In this document: piece after piece, positions 47,785 through 56,879 of the stretch | Layout: the number at the start of each line of letters is the position of its first letter | Position numbering within the stretch: the first letter of the stretch is position 1 | From: Achromobacter mucicolens | GTDB taxonomy: Bacteria; Pseudomonadota; Gammaproteobacteria; Burkholderiales; Burkholderiaceae_B | Length of the DNA stretch: 64,000 nt | NCBI RefSeq assembly: GCF_902859725.1 | Contig: NZ_CADIJP010000008.1 | Coordinates: 124,001 to 188,000 of the forward strand | Direction of reading: 5' to 3' | Made by a program: the position numbers and the translations under genes | The notes under the pieces: model-generated | Seen by the model: the letters and a program-made list of their open reading frames with translations, nothing else | What the model was told of the DNA's origin: nothing | The model's database searches: none

Positions 47785-48858
47785 ATGGCATTTCTGCGGC
47801 TGGACAACGTCTCCAAGAACTATGGCGACCTGCGTGTCGTCTCGGACCTGAACCTGTCAGTCGACAAGGGCGAGTTCGTCTCCCTGCTTGGCCCCTCCGG
47901 TTGCGGCAAGACCACCACGCTGCAGATGATTGCCGGCTTTGCCGACGTGACCTGCGGCACCATCACGCTGGACGGGCGCGACATCACGCACGCCAAGCCC
48001 AACACGCGCGGCCTGGGCATCGTCTTCCAGAGCTACGCGCTGTTCCCGCACCTGACCGTGACCGACAACGTCGCCTTCGGCCTGAAGATGCGCAAGGTCG
48101 AACGCGCCGAGCGCCAGGACCGCGTGCGCGAGGCGCTGGCGCTGGTCAAGCTGGACAAGCATGCGGACCGGTTCCCGCGCGAACTGTCGGGCGGCCAGCG
48201 GCAACGCGTGGCGCTGGCGCGCGCGCTGGTGATCCGCCCGCCCGTGCTGCTGCTGGACGAGCCGCTGTCCAACCTGGACGCCAAGCTGCGCGAGGACATG
48301 CAGTTCGAACTGCGCAGCATCCAGCGCAAGATCGGCACCACGACCGTCATGGTGACGCACGACCAGGCCGAAGCCCTGTCCATCAGCGATCGCGTCGTGG
48401 TCATGCAGGACGGCCGCGCCACGCAGGTGGACGCACCCTATCGCATGTACGAGCACCCGCAAACCGAGTTCATCTCGCGCTTCGTGGGCAAGACCAATCT
48501 GCTGGCCGGGCGCGTGACGCGCTGCGGCGCGCAGGCAGAAGTCCAGACCGGCGCGTTCAGTCTCCTGGTCGACGGCGAAGGCCTGCGCCACGGCGACAGC
48601 GTGCAGTTGTCGCTGCGGCCCGAAAAGCTGGTGCCGGTGCCGTCCGGGCAAGGCAAGCTTGCCTGTGTGGTCAACACGCGCTACTTCCTGGGCAGCCAGT
48701 GGATGTACGACCTGGATTCGCCCGTGGGGGCGCTGACCATCCTGACGCCCAACGACGGCCGCCGTCCGCACGACGACGGCGAAGCTATCGGGCTGGACTG
48801 GGCGGACGGCGTGCTGCGCGTGCTGCGCGCGCCCGCCGCGGCGGTGGCGGCGGACTGA
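47785..48858 (+). CDS. ABC transporter ATPase, PotA-like
   Basis: 357 residues from the ATG at 47785; an ATG at 47764 is an alternative. Walker A GPSGCGKTTT, signature LSGGQRQRVALARA, Walker B VLLLDEPLSNLD, switch histidine in VTHDQAEAL. A C-terminal TOBE-type regulatory domain follows (FVGKTNLLAGRV, then LSLRPEKL). This is the spermidine/putrescine/iron-class ATPase. It is the first gene of the operon. Confidence 0.92.
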   Translation: MAFLRLDNVSKNYGDLRVVSDLNLSVDKGEFVSLLGPSGCGKTTTLQMIAGFADVTCGTITLDGRDITHAKPNTRGLGIVFQSYALFPHLTVTDNVAFGLKMRKVERAERQDRVREALALVKLDKHADRFPRELSGGQRQRVALARALVIRPPVLLLDEPLSNLDAKLREDMQFELRSIQRKIGTTTVMVTHDQAEALSISDRVVVMQDGRATQVDAPYRMYEHPQTEFISRFVGKTNLLAGRVTRCGAQAEVQTGAFSLLVDGEGLRHGDSVQLSLRPEKLVPVPSGQGKLACVVNTRYFLGSQWMYDLDSPVGALTILTPNDGRRPHDDGEAIGLDWADGVLRVLRAPAAAVAAD

Positions 48859-48859
48859 C

Positions 48860-49750
48860 ATGGCGACGCTCACGCAACGCGGCGCTGCCGCCAGCCTGCC
48901 CAAGCCGCGCAACGACGGCCTGCTCGCCATCCTGGGATCGATCCCGCTGGCGCTCGTGTTTCTGACATTGGTGCTCACGCCGCTGGCGCTGACGTTCGTC
49001 CTGTCTTTCCGGCCGTTCGACTACGCGACCGGCATCCAGCCCGGCCACACGTTCGAGCACTACCTGGCCGTGGTCACGGACAGCTATTTCATCGAGATCT
49101 TCTGGCGCACCTTCTGGATCGCCGGCGTCACCACGCTGATCTGCGTGCTGATCGGCGCGCCCGAAGCCTACATCCTCTCGCGTATGGGCAAGCCCTGGCG
49201 CTCGATCTTCCTTCTGGTGGTGCTGTCGCCGCTGCTGATCTCGCTGGTGGTGCGCGCGTTCGGCTGGAGCATGCTGCTGGGCCCGGGCGGACCGCTGGGC
49301 AAGGCGGCCGCCGCGTTAGGGCTGGGAACGCTGCTGTACACGCCCACCGCCGTCATCATCGGCCTGGTGCACGTCATGCTGCCCTTCATGGTGATCCCCG
49401 TCTGGACGTCGCTGCAGAAGCTGGACCCCACCGTCGAGCATGCGGCGCTGTCGTTGAATGCCTCGCGCTTTCAGACGCTCACGCGCATCGTGCTGCCGCA
49501 GGCAATGCCGGGCATCCTGTCGGGCAGCCTCATCGTCTTCGGCCTGTCGGCCAGCTCGTTTGCGATTCCGGCTCTGCTGGGCGGACGTCGCCTGAAGATG
49601 GTGGCGACCGTCGTGTACGACGAGTTCCTGACCGAGCTGAACTGGCCGCTGGGCGCGGCCATCGCGATCGTGCTGCTGATCGTGAACGTGATCGTCATGA
49701 TGGCGTACAACCGCGTCGTCGAACGCTCTTACCGCCGCAGCCTGGGCTGA
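48860..49750 (+). CDS. ABC transporter permease, PotB-like
   Basis: 296 residues, one base after the ATPase stop. Six helices; the EAA loop is HAALSLNASRFQTLTRIVLP. PotB/HtaB class of the polyamine/opine transporter family. It forms the channel with the next gene product. Confidence 0.9.
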   Translation: MATLTQRGAAASLPKPRNDGLLAILGSIPLALVFLTLVLTPLALTFVLSFRPFDYATGIQPGHTFEHYLAVVTDSYFIEIFWRTFWIAGVTTLICVLIGAPEAYILSRMGKPWRSIFLLVVLSPLLISLVVRAFGWSMLLGPGGPLGKAAAALGLGTLLYTPTAVIIGLVHVMLPFMVIPVWTSLQKLDPTVEHAALSLNASRFQTLTRIVLPQAMPGILSGSLIVFGLSASSFAIPALLGGRRLKMVATVVYDEFLTELNWPLGAAIAIVLLIVNVIVMMAYNRVVERSYRRSLG

Positions 49751-49769
49751 GCCGCGCAAGGAATCGAAC

Positions 49770-50564
49770 ATGCAGAAGAACGGTCCTTTCGCGCTGGCGT
49801 TCAACTTCCTGGTGGTGGCTTTCGTGCTGGCGCCGCTGGTCATCGTGTGCCTGGTGGCGTTCACGCCGGACTCGACGCTTACCGTGCCCACCACAAGCTT
49901 CTCGCTGCGCTGGTTTTACGCGGTATTCGAGCATCCCAACTTCATGCAGGCGTTCAAGAACAGCCTGTGGCTCGCATTCCTGTCGGCCAGCATTGCCGTG
50001 TGCCTGGCCGTGCCCGCGGCCATCGCCATCACGCGCTACCGCTTTCCGGGGCGTGACGTGCTCAACGGGCTGTTCCTGTCGCCGCTGATGATTCCCCACC
50101 TGGTGCTGGGCGTGGCGCTGTTGCGTTTCTTTGCGCTGATGGGCATGGCCGGCAGCTTTCCGTGGCTGGTCGCCAGCCACGTGGTCGTCATCACGCCTTA
50201 CGTGATGCGCCTGGTGATCGGCGCGCTCGTCGGCTTTGACCGGTCCATCGAGCACGCGGCGCTGTCGCTGGGCGCCAGCCGCGCCAAGGTGTTCTTCCTG
50301 GTCACGTTGCCGCTCATCATCCCCGGCGTCTCTGGCGGCTGGCTGCTGGCATTCATCAACAGCTTCGACGAACTGACCATGTCGGTGTTCATCACGGCGC
50401 CGTCGACCATCACGCTGCCGGTGCGCATGTACATGTACGCCACAGAATCCATCGATCCCATGATGGCTGCCGTGTCCGCGCTGGTGATCGCGCTGACGGC
50501 CGTGACCATGCTGCTGCTGGACCGGGTGTACGGACTGGACCGCGTCCTGGTGGGCCAGAAATGA
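49770..50564 (+). CDS. ABC transporter permease, PotC-like
   Basis: 264 residues. Six helices; EAA loop HAALSLGASRAKVFFLVTLP and the PotC-typical FINSFDELTMSVFI near residue 190. It is the second channel subunit. Confidence 0.9.
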   Translation: MQKNGPFALAFNFLVVAFVLAPLVIVCLVAFTPDSTLTVPTTSFSLRWFYAVFEHPNFMQAFKNSLWLAFLSASIAVCLAVPAAIAITRYRFPGRDVLNGLFLSPLMIPHLVLGVALLRFFALMGMAGSFPWLVASHVVVITPYVMRLVIGALVGFDRSIEHAALSLGASRAKVFFLVTLPLIIPGVSGGWLLAFINSFDELTMSVFITAPSTITLPVRMYMYATESIDPMMAAVSALVIALTAVTMLLLDRVYGLDRVLVGQK

Positions 50565-50601
50565 AATCGCTTCCGACAGCCGCAAAGGAGCCGCGCGCGC
50601 C

Positions 50602-50943
50602 ATGGCAATTTTGAAACGCCTGGCCGAGACGAGCCGGCCCGCGTTGACCTTCACGTTCGACGGACAGCCCTGCACGGCGCTTGCCGGCGACACGGTCCTG
50701 ACCGCCGTCCTGACGCAGGGCGAGCGCCTGCGCGTCTCGGAATTCGGGGGCGGCCCGCGCGCCGGCTTCTGCATGATGGGCGCCTGCCAGGACTGCTGGG
50801 TGCAGCTTGAAAACGGCGAGCGCGTGCGCGCCTGTTCCACGTATATCGAGCCCGGCATGCGGCTGCAGAGCGCCGCGCTGGCGCCGGCAGCCGCGCCCGG
50901 CACGCTGTCGGCCGCCGCCTGGCCTGAGGACGGCACGCCATGA
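50602..50943 (+). CDS. Small [2Fe-2S] subunit of an amine/opine dehydrogenase (HcnA/OoxA-N-like)
   Basis: 113 residues. It has the plant-type ferredoxin cluster motif C57-X4-C62-X2-C65-X12-C78 (GFCMMGACQDCW, RACST), as in HcnA, the N-terminal part of sarcosine oxidase alpha and the small subunits of opine/proline dehydrogenases. It should carry electrons from the flavin subunits encoded next. Its stop overlaps the next gene start by ATGA. Confidence 0.85.
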   Translation: MAILKRLAETSRPALTFTFDGQPCTALAGDTVLTAVLTQGERLRVSEFGGGPRAGFCMMGACQDCWVQLENGERVRACSTYIEPGMRLQSAALAPAAAPGTLSAAAWPEDGTP

Positions 50944-52325
50944 CCGCTGTGATGCCCGTAATCGTCGGTGCGGGTCCGGCCGGCATCCGCGCGGCCCAGA
51001 CGCTGGCCGCGCAAGGCCTGCGGCCCGTGATCCTGGACGAAGGCCTGCGGCCAGGCGGCCAGATCTACCGGCAGCCGCCGCCCGGCTTCTCGCGGCCCAA
51101 ATCCGCGCTGTACGGCTTCGAACACCGCAAGGCCGACGCCGTGCACCGGACCATGCAGGCGTTGCAGGGCAGTGTGGAATACCGCCCCGGCTGTCTCGTC
51201 TGGAACGCCGAGGGCAGGACGCTGGACGTGCTGCGCGACGGTGTCAGCACCACCGTGCCCTACACCCACCTCATCCTCGCCACCGGCGCCACCGACCGCG
51301 TGCTGCCGTTTCCCGGCTGGCTGACGCCCGGCGTCTACACGCTGGGCGGATCGCAGGTGGCGCTCAAGCACCAGGGATGCACCATCGGTTCGCGCGTCGC
51401 GTTCATGGGCACGGGCCCCCTGCTGTATCTGGTGGCCTACCAGTACGCCAAGGCGGGCGCGCAAGTCGCCGCCGTCCTGGACACGTCCCGCTTTGCCGAC
51501 CGCGCCGCCGCGCTGCCCGGCATGCTGCGCGCGCCCACCCTGCTGGCCAAGGGCCTTTACTACATGGCGTGGCTGCGCGCGCACGGCGTGCCGCTGCGCA
51601 GCGGCGTGCGGCCCGTGGCCGTCGCGGGCACGGGCCGTGTCACGGGTCTGTCGTACCGGCAGGGTGAACGCACGCACACGCTGGATTGCGATGCGGTCGG
51701 CTTTGGCCTGTCGCTGCGGCCCGAAACCCAGCTTGCCAGCCTGATCGGCTGCGACTTTGAATTCAACGAATGCGACCGCAACTGGATCCCGCGGCGGGAC
51801 GCCGCCGGCCGCAGCAGCGTGGCGGGTGTCTACGTCGCCGGTGACGGCGCGGGCATTGGCGGCGCCGACGCCGCGGAACTGGCGGGCGAACGCGCGGCGC
51901 TGGCGCTGCTTGAAGACACCGGGCATCCGCACGACACGCGCCGCGCGCGTGTGCTGGAATCGCAACTGGCGGCCAACGGCCGCGTGCGCGATGCGCTGGA
52001 GCGCGCCTTCCCCTTTCCAGAGGACTGGGCCGCCGGCATCGCCGACGACACCGTCGTCTGCCGCTGCGAGGAAGTCACCGCCGGCGCCATCCGCCAGGCC
52101 GTGCACCAGAACGGCGTGCGCGAAATGAATCGCCTGAAAGCGCTGACGCGCGTCGGCATGGGCCGTTGCCAGGGCCGCATGTGCGGCGTTGCCGGCGCGG
52201 AAGTCCTGGCCCACGCCGTGGGCTGCGCGCCGCGCGCCGTGGGCCGGCTGCGCAACCAGCCGCCGGTCAAACCCATCCCGGTCAACGTGGTGTGCCTGGA
52301 ACGGCCCGCTAAAAGGGCCGCATGA
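50940..52325 (+). CDS. FAD/NAD-binding oxidoreductase subunit with BFD-like [2Fe-2S] domain (HcnB/OoxA-like)
   Basis: 461 residues. The N-terminal Rossmann motif is VGAGPAGIRAAQTLAAQG and a second dinucleotide fold starts near residue 150 (GSRVAFMGTGPLLYLVAYQY). The FAD closing motif is GVYVAGDGAGIGGADAAEL. C-terminal cysteines C374, C376, C410 and C415 (VCRCEEVTAG, MGRCQGRMCG) match the BFD-type cluster of this family. It forms the alpha subunit of HcnABC/opine-oxidase-like complexes with the small ferredoxin and the DAO subunit. Its end contains one copy of the 14-bp tandem duplication. Confidence 0.9.
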   Translation: MTAVMPVIVGAGPAGIRAAQTLAAQGLRPVILDEGLRPGGQIYRQPPPGFSRPKSALYGFEHRKADAVHRTMQALQGSVEYRPGCLVWNAEGRTLDVLRDGVSTTVPYTHLILATGATDRVLPFPGWLTPGVYTLGGSQVALKHQGCTIGSRVAFMGTGPLLYLVAYQYAKAGAQVAAVLDTSRFADRAAALPGMLRAPTLLAKGLYYMAWLRAHGVPLRSGVRPVAVAGTGRVTGLSYRQGERTHTLDCDAVGFGLSLRPETQLASLIGCDFEFNECDRNWIPRRDAAGRSSVAGVYVAGDGAGIGGADAAELAGERAALALLEDTGHPHDTRRARVLESQLAANGRVRDALERAFPFPEDWAAGIADDTVVCRCEEVTAGAIRQAVHQNGVREMNRLKALTRVGMGRCQGRMCGVAGAEVLAHAVGCAPRAVGRLRNQPPVKPIPVNVVCLERPAKRAA

Positions 52326-52343
52326 TGGAGGCCGCATGATGGA
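52316..52343 (+). repeat. 14-bp tandem duplication at the HcnB-like/HcnC-like junction
   Basis: GGCCGCATGATGGA occurs twice in direct succession. The first copy holds the upstream stop codon and the second holds the downstream start codon. The joint creates the GGAGG that serves as ribosome binding site. Confidence 0.85.
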
Positions 52344-53508
52344 ACGCATCGACACCGAAGTCGCGATCATCGGCGGCGGCATCGTCGGCGGCAGCGCCGC
52401 GCTGTTCCTGCGCCGCCAGGGCGTGCCCGTGGTGCTGCTGGAAGCGGCGCTGTGCGGTGCCAAGGCCAGCGGCGTCAACTACGGCGGCGTGCGGCGGCAG
52501 GGCCGCGGCGTTGAACAACTGCCGCTCGCGCGGCGCGCGCACGAATTGTGGGGCAAGCTGCCCGAGCTGATCGGCATCGACGGCGAGTACGTGCGCTCCG
52601 GACATTTGAAGCTTGCCTGCTCCGACGCCGACCTGGCGTTGCTGCAGGCCTATCGCGAGAGCACGCGCGGCTTCGGCATGGATCTTGAAATCCTGGACCG
52701 CCGCGCGCTGGCGCGGCGCTTCGGCTGGCTGGGCCAGGGCGTGGTGGGCGGCTCGTTCTGCCCGCAGGACGGCCACGCCAACCCTCGGCTCGTGTCCCCG
52801 GCCTTCGGGCGTGCCGCGGCCGCGCTGGGGGCCGACGTGCGCGAAGGCGTGCGAGTCACATCAGCCACGCACGACGGCACGCGTTTCATCGTGCGCGCCG
52901 GCGACACGCTTGAAGTGCGCGCGCGCGTACTGCTCAATTGCGCGGGCGCCTGGGCTGGCCGCTTCGCCGAAGGCTTTGGCGAACCCGTACCCGAAACCTC
53001 CATTCATCCCTTGATGATGGTGACCGAACCCCTGCCGCTGTTCATGGATGTCAGCCTGGGTATGCAGGGCGGCGGCATCTACGCGCGCCAGGTCGCGCGC
53101 GGCAACTGCGTCATCGGCGGCGGGCGCGGCGTCTCGGCAGACCCTGACCACGCCCGCCCGGGGCGCGACAACCTTGGCACGCTGATGGCCAATGCCGCAA
53201 CGCTGTTGCCCGTGCTGCGCGGCGCCCAGGTCATCCGCTTCTGGACGGGAGTGGAAGGCAACATGCCCGACCACAATCCCGTGCTCGGACCCAGCGCCAC
53301 CGTGCCCGGTCTCTTTCATGCCTTCGGCCTGTCCGGCGCGGGCTTTCAGATCGGTCCGGCCATCGGCGAAGTCCTGTCCGAACTGGTCGTGCACGGCCGA
53401 TCCTCCATTCCCATCGATGCCTTCCGCATTGAACGGTACGCGCCCGCCGCTCACGGCGCCGCGGCCCGGCCTGAGAGTCTTCGTGAGCAAACGCTGGAGT
53501 CACCATGA
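52336..53508 (+). CDS. FAD-dependent amine oxidoreductase subunit (HcnC/DadA/OoxB-like)
   Basis: 390 residues from the ATG at 52336 (a second ATG is at 52339; GGAGG lies at 52327-52331). The DAO fold shows VAIIGGGIVGGSAALFLRRQ at the N-terminus, NYGGVRRQGRG, and LLNCAGAWAGRFAEGFGEPV. C-terminal GLFHAFGLSGAGFQIGPAIG closes the FAD site. It is the catalytic subunit oxidising an amine, probably the C-N bond of an N-alkyl amino acid or opine. Confidence 0.88.
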   Translation: MMERIDTEVAIIGGGIVGGSAALFLRRQGVPVVLLEAALCGAKASGVNYGGVRRQGRGVEQLPLARRAHELWGKLPELIGIDGEYVRSGHLKLACSDADLALLQAYRESTRGFGMDLEILDRRALARRFGWLGQGVVGGSFCPQDGHANPRLVSPAFGRAAAALGADVREGVRVTSATHDGTRFIVRAGDTLEVRARVLLNCAGAWAGRFAEGFGEPVPETSIHPLMMVTEPLPLFMDVSLGMQGGGIYARQVARGNCVIGGGRGVSADPDHARPGRDNLGTLMANAATLLPVLRGAQVIRFWTGVEGNMPDHNPVLGPSATVPGLFHAFGLSGAGFQIGPAIGEVLSELVVHGRSSIPIDAFRIERYAPAAHGAAARPESLREQTLESP

Positions 53509-54575
53509 TGCACAAGAAACAGGGCGCGCAGCGCCTGACCAAGGGGAAGCGCCTGTTGGGCGCGGCGGTGCTGGCATTGCTGTCCGCCGGCGCAATGGCG
53601 CAGCAAAAGACGTTGTACGTCGGCATGAACGGCGGCGACATGGAACGCGCCTTCACGCAGCACGTGTTCCCCGACTTCGAGAAGGCCAACAACGTCAAGA
53701 TCGTCGTCGTGCCCGGCACCTCGACCGACGTGCTGGCCAAGGCACAGGCCTACAAGGACAACCCGCAGATGCACGTCATGTTCCTGGATGACGGCATCAT
53801 GGCCCGCGCGATCTCGATGGGCCTGTGCGAACAGCTCAACGACGACCCCGTCCTGAAAGAGCTGTATCCCACCGCCCTGATGAAAGACCGCATGGCCGCC
53901 GGCATCGACATCGGCATGACCGGCCTGGGCTACAACACCCGCCTCTTCCAGAAGAACGGCTGGACGCCGCCGACCTCGTGGCTGGACCTGGCCGATCCCA
54001 AGTACAAGGGCAAGGTCGTCTTCCAGTCCGCCTCCGGCAGCACCTTCGGCCTGCATGGCTTTCTGATGTTCAACCGCATCGAAGGCGGCACCGACCAGAA
54101 CTACGAGCCCGGCTTCAAGAAGTGGCCCTCCACCATCGGCCCCAACGTGCTCGAGTACATCCCCAACTCCGCCAAGCTGGCCGAGATGATCCAGTCCGAC
54201 GAGGCCGCCATCTTCCCGCTCACCCCCACCGCCATCGCCCGCCTGAAAAAGCGCGACATCCCGGTGGAATACGCCCAGCCCAAGGAAGGCTCCGTCATCC
54301 TGATGGTCGGCGAATGCGTCATCGCCAAGAACAGCGAACCCGAACTCGCGCAAAAGCTCGCGCTGTACCTCTTGTCCACCAAGGCCCAGGCCAAGGCGCT
54401 GGAAATGGGCGGCCACTTCCCGTCCAACAAGAACGTCCAGGCGTCCGCCGACAACGCCGAGACGCTCAAGCGCTTCCAAGGCTACATGGCCAACGCTAAG
54501 ATCCTGGACTGGGACCAGATCAACGCGGCCCGGCCCGCCTTCAACGCCCGCTGGAACCGTACGGTCGAACGTTGA
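53505..54575 (+). CDS. Periplasmic binding protein, PotD/opine type
   Basis: 356 residues, overlapping the previous stop by ATGA with GGAG upstream. The signal peptide ends AGAMAQQ. The body resembles family 1/PotD-like binding proteins (LYVGMNGGDMERAFTQHVFP, VVPGTSTDVLAKAQAYKD, DIGMTGLGYNTRLFQKNGW). It serves the PotABC-like transporter at the head of the operon. Its place after the dehydrogenase genes ties uptake and oxidation of one substrate. Confidence 0.9.
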   Translation: MMHKKQGAQRLTKGKRLLGAAVLALLSAGAMAQQKTLYVGMNGGDMERAFTQHVFPDFEKANNVKIVVVPGTSTDVLAKAQAYKDNPQMHVMFLDDGIMARAISMGLCEQLNDDPVLKELYPTALMKDRMAAGIDIGMTGLGYNTRLFQKNGWTPPTSWLDLADPKYKGKVVFQSASGSTFGLHGFLMFNRIEGGTDQNYEPGFKKWPSTIGPNVLEYIPNSAKLAEMIQSDEAAIFPLTPTAIARLKKRDIPVEYAQPKEGSVILMVGECVIAKNSEPELAQKLALYLLSTKAQAKALEMGGHFPSNKNVQASADNAETLKRFQGYMANAKILDWDQINAARPAFNARWNRTVER

Positions 54576-54645
54576 GGTCAACGCGCGCATGCCTGTGGAC
54601 AACCCGCAGGCGCGCCGCGCCGGCCTTCCAGCAGCAAGGACACGC

Positions 54646-55581
54646 ATGCGCCTCATCATCAATTCCGGCGGCCCCCAGGCGACAGAAGAATGGCGCGCGC
54701 ATTTCCGCGCGTTCGCGCCGGAACTGGACGTTGTCGGCTGGCACGAAGACCCCGACCCCGCCACCATCGACTACGCCCTCGTCTGGGCCCCCGACGCCGG
54801 CCGCCTGGCCACCTTCCCCAACCTGAAACTCATCGTCAGCGCCGGCGCCGGCGTCGACCACATCCTCGCCGACCCCGCCCTGCCGCGCCACCTGCCCATC
54901 GCCCGCATGGTCACCGCGCGCACGCAGACCGAAATGGCCGAGTACGTGCTCACCAGCGCGCTCATGATCACGCGCAACGTCAAACGCATCACCGACAACC
55001 AGGCCCGCCGCCACTGGGAATTCTTCGACTCCCTGCGCGTCGCCGCCGACGTGCGCGTCGGCATCATGGGCCTGGGCCACCTTGGCGTCGCCTCAGCGCA
55101 ACTCCTGTCCCGCGCGGGCTTTCCCGTCAGCGGCTGGTCGCGCGGCGCCAGCAGGCTCCCCGGCATGCCGTCCTACGCAGGCCAGGCCCAGTTCGCCGAC
55201 TTCCTCGCCAACACCGACCTCCTCGTCTGCCTCCTGCCCGCCACCGAAACGACGCGCGGCATCCTCAACCGCACGACGCTCTCCCAGCTCCCAAAAGGCG
55301 CCAGCCTCATCAACGCCGGCCGCGGCGCCCACATGGTCACCCAGGACATCCTGGACGCGCTGGACAGCGGCCATCTGGATCAAGCCATCCTGGACGTCTT
55401 CGAACAAGAACCCTTGCAAGAAGACTCCCCGCTGTGGACCCACCCAAAAATCACCATCACCCCCCACTGCGCGGCAATCCCCGACCGCAAGGAACGAGCG
55501 CGTCACACCGCGCTGCTGATCGCAGCCAATGAGCGTGGCGAAGCGCTGCCCAACATCTACGACCCGCAGCGCGGCTACTGA
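54646..55581 (+). CDS. D-isomer-specific 2-hydroxyacid dehydrogenase (GhrA-like)
   Basis: 311 residues from the ATG at 54646 (AAGGA upstream). NAD(P) motif GIMGLGHLGVASAQLLSRAG; catalytic residues lie in INAGRGAHM (Arg), DVFEQEPL (Glu) and ITPHCAA (His). This set fits glyoxylate/hydroxypyruvate reductase A. As the last gene of the operon it would reduce the 2-oxo acid released by the amine oxidase, for example glyoxylate or pyruvate. It is preceded by a 70-bp gap. Confidence 0.9.
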   Translation: MRLIINSGGPQATEEWRAHFRAFAPELDVVGWHEDPDPATIDYALVWAPDAGRLATFPNLKLIVSAGAGVDHILADPALPRHLPIARMVTARTQTEMAEYVLTSALMITRNVKRITDNQARRHWEFFDSLRVAADVRVGIMGLGHLGVASAQLLSRAGFPVSGWSRGASRLPGMPSYAGQAQFADFLANTDLLVCLLPATETTRGILNRTTLSQLPKGASLINAGRGAHMVTQDILDALDSGHLDQAILDVFEQEPLQEDSPLWTHPKITITPHCAAIPDRKERARHTALLIAANERGEALPNIYDPQRGY

Positions 55582-56029
55582 CACTGCGCAGCCCACAGCA
55601 ATCCAGAGCGAAGCGCGCAGCGCCATCGTATGACGCAAGACACTGCGTAAGCGCCACCAGGCCGCCCGCGCGGCCGCCGTGGCGCGGGCCCCGCAAGACC
55701 TTCCGCCACCTCCCACCGCTTGCCAGAACGCCAAGCAAACAACTCGCCCCGGCAATGCCGGAACCCGAAGCACCCGAGCACGGCGTGGCGGTGGCCTTGG
55801 GGCGCGGGGCGTGTAGATGCGCCCGAGGGAATCGGAAGGCAGTCGCCGGAGGCGACAACGACGATGACGAAGGGGCAGTCCGGAGCGAAGGCTCCGGACC
55901 GCAATCGTAGCCCCGCGTCCCAAGGCCGCCGCCGCGCCGTGCGCCAAAAGAAATCAATCCGCCGCCCAAAAAAACCGCAAAATCTGCAAACCCCCAAAAG
56001 CTAAATTGCCCCTACCAAGGAGCAACCCA
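55582..56029. other. Non-coding GC-rich stretch with strong hairpins
   Basis: No convincing gene. Weak open frames on both strands have low-complexity Arg/Ser/Pro content. It contains perfect stems GTCGCC-GGA-GGCGAC (55841-55855) and GTCCGGAGC-GAAG-GCTCCGGAC (55877-55898, 9 bp), with many GC-rich inverted segments in between. It may be a REP-like interspersed element or structured 3' region of the preceding operon. There is no clear T-tract terminator. Confidence 0.5.
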
Positions 56030-56863
56030 TTGAAACCCGCAACGCGATCCCTCTACGCCCAACGCCTGGACCCCGTCCTACGCTGGCTAGCCGCCAACCC
56101 AGACGCCCCGCCAGACCTGCACCACCTGGCCGACCTGGCCTGCCTATCCCCCTACCACTTCCACCGCGTCTACCGCGCCATGATGGGAGAAACGGTCAAC
56201 GCCACCGTCCAGCGCATCCGCATGCACCGCGCGGCCGTGGCCCTGGCTGGCACGCAGACGGCACTACGGGACGTTGCGCAACGCGCCGGTTACGAATCCG
56301 ACGCCGCGTTCAACCGCGCCTTCGGCGCTGTCTTCGGCATCTCGCCAGGTCGGTATCGCGCCGCCCGCTCCCAACCTTCCACCACCCAGGAGCCAGCCAT
56401 GTACCCCGTTGTCATTGAAAACTTCCCCGGAATCGTCCTCGCCGTTCTGCCCCACCGCGGCAGCTACCAGGATATCGGCCCCGTCTTCTCAAGAGTCTTC
56501 ATGCTCGCCATCGGCCGCGGCATCGCCACCCCCGACACCATCGGCTTCGGCATCTACTACGACGACCCCGAGCAAGTCCCGCAAAACCAGTTGCGATCGC
56601 TTGCCGGCATGCCCGTCGCGCCCGACGCCGACATCGGCCAGGAACTCGAACGCTTCGAAATCCCCGCCGGCCGCTGCGCCATCCTCACTTACACCGGCCC
56701 CTACAACGAAATGCGCAAGCCCTACGACTGGCTCTTTGCCGAATGGCTGCCATCCAGCGGCATGGCCCCCGCGGATTTCCCCATGTTCGAGCAATACCTG
56801 AACGACCCGCGCACCACCCCGCCCGCGCAATTGCAAACCCGCATCTGCCTGCCGCTTCAATAG
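56030..56863 (+). CDS. AraC-family regulator fused to a GyrI-like effector domain
   Basis: 277 residues from a TTG at 56030 preceded by AAGGAG at the ideal distance; no ATG is better placed. The N-terminal double HTH (LACLSPYHFHRVYRAMMGET, then VAQRAGYESDAAFNRAFGAVFG) is of the Rob/SoxS/MarA sort. The C-terminal GyrI-like domain (VIENFPGIVLAVLPHRGSYQ, then FEIPAGRCAILTYTGPYNEM) binds small hydrophobic ligands, so it probably activates drug or stress genes. No obvious target is adjacent. Confidence 0.92.
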   Translation: MKPATRSLYAQRLDPVLRWLAANPDAPPDLHHLADLACLSPYHFHRVYRAMMGETVNATVQRIRMHRAAVALAGTQTALRDVAQRAGYESDAAFNRAFGAVFGISPGRYRAARSQPSTTQEPAMYPVVIENFPGIVLAVLPHRGSYQDIGPVFSRVFMLAIGRGIATPDTIGFGIYYDDPEQVPQNQLRSLAGMPVAPDADIGQELERFEIPAGRCAILTYTGPYNEMRKPYDWLFAEWLPSSGMAPADFPMFEQYLNDPRTTPPAQLQTRICLPLQ

Positions 56864-56879
56864 CAGACAGCGCCTCCCG

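Noticed and set aside
49695-52478. A 927-codon minus-strand frame opposite the permease and flavoprotein genes
   Set aside because: Low-complexity His/Arg/Gln content typical of antisense GC-rich frames; it crosses four well-supported plus-strand genes.
55720-56004. A 94-codon plus-strand frame before the AraC gene
   Set aside because: Arg/Pro/Ser-rich and built from the hairpin repeats; no ribosome binding site and no recognisable fold. Treated as part of the non-coding segment.
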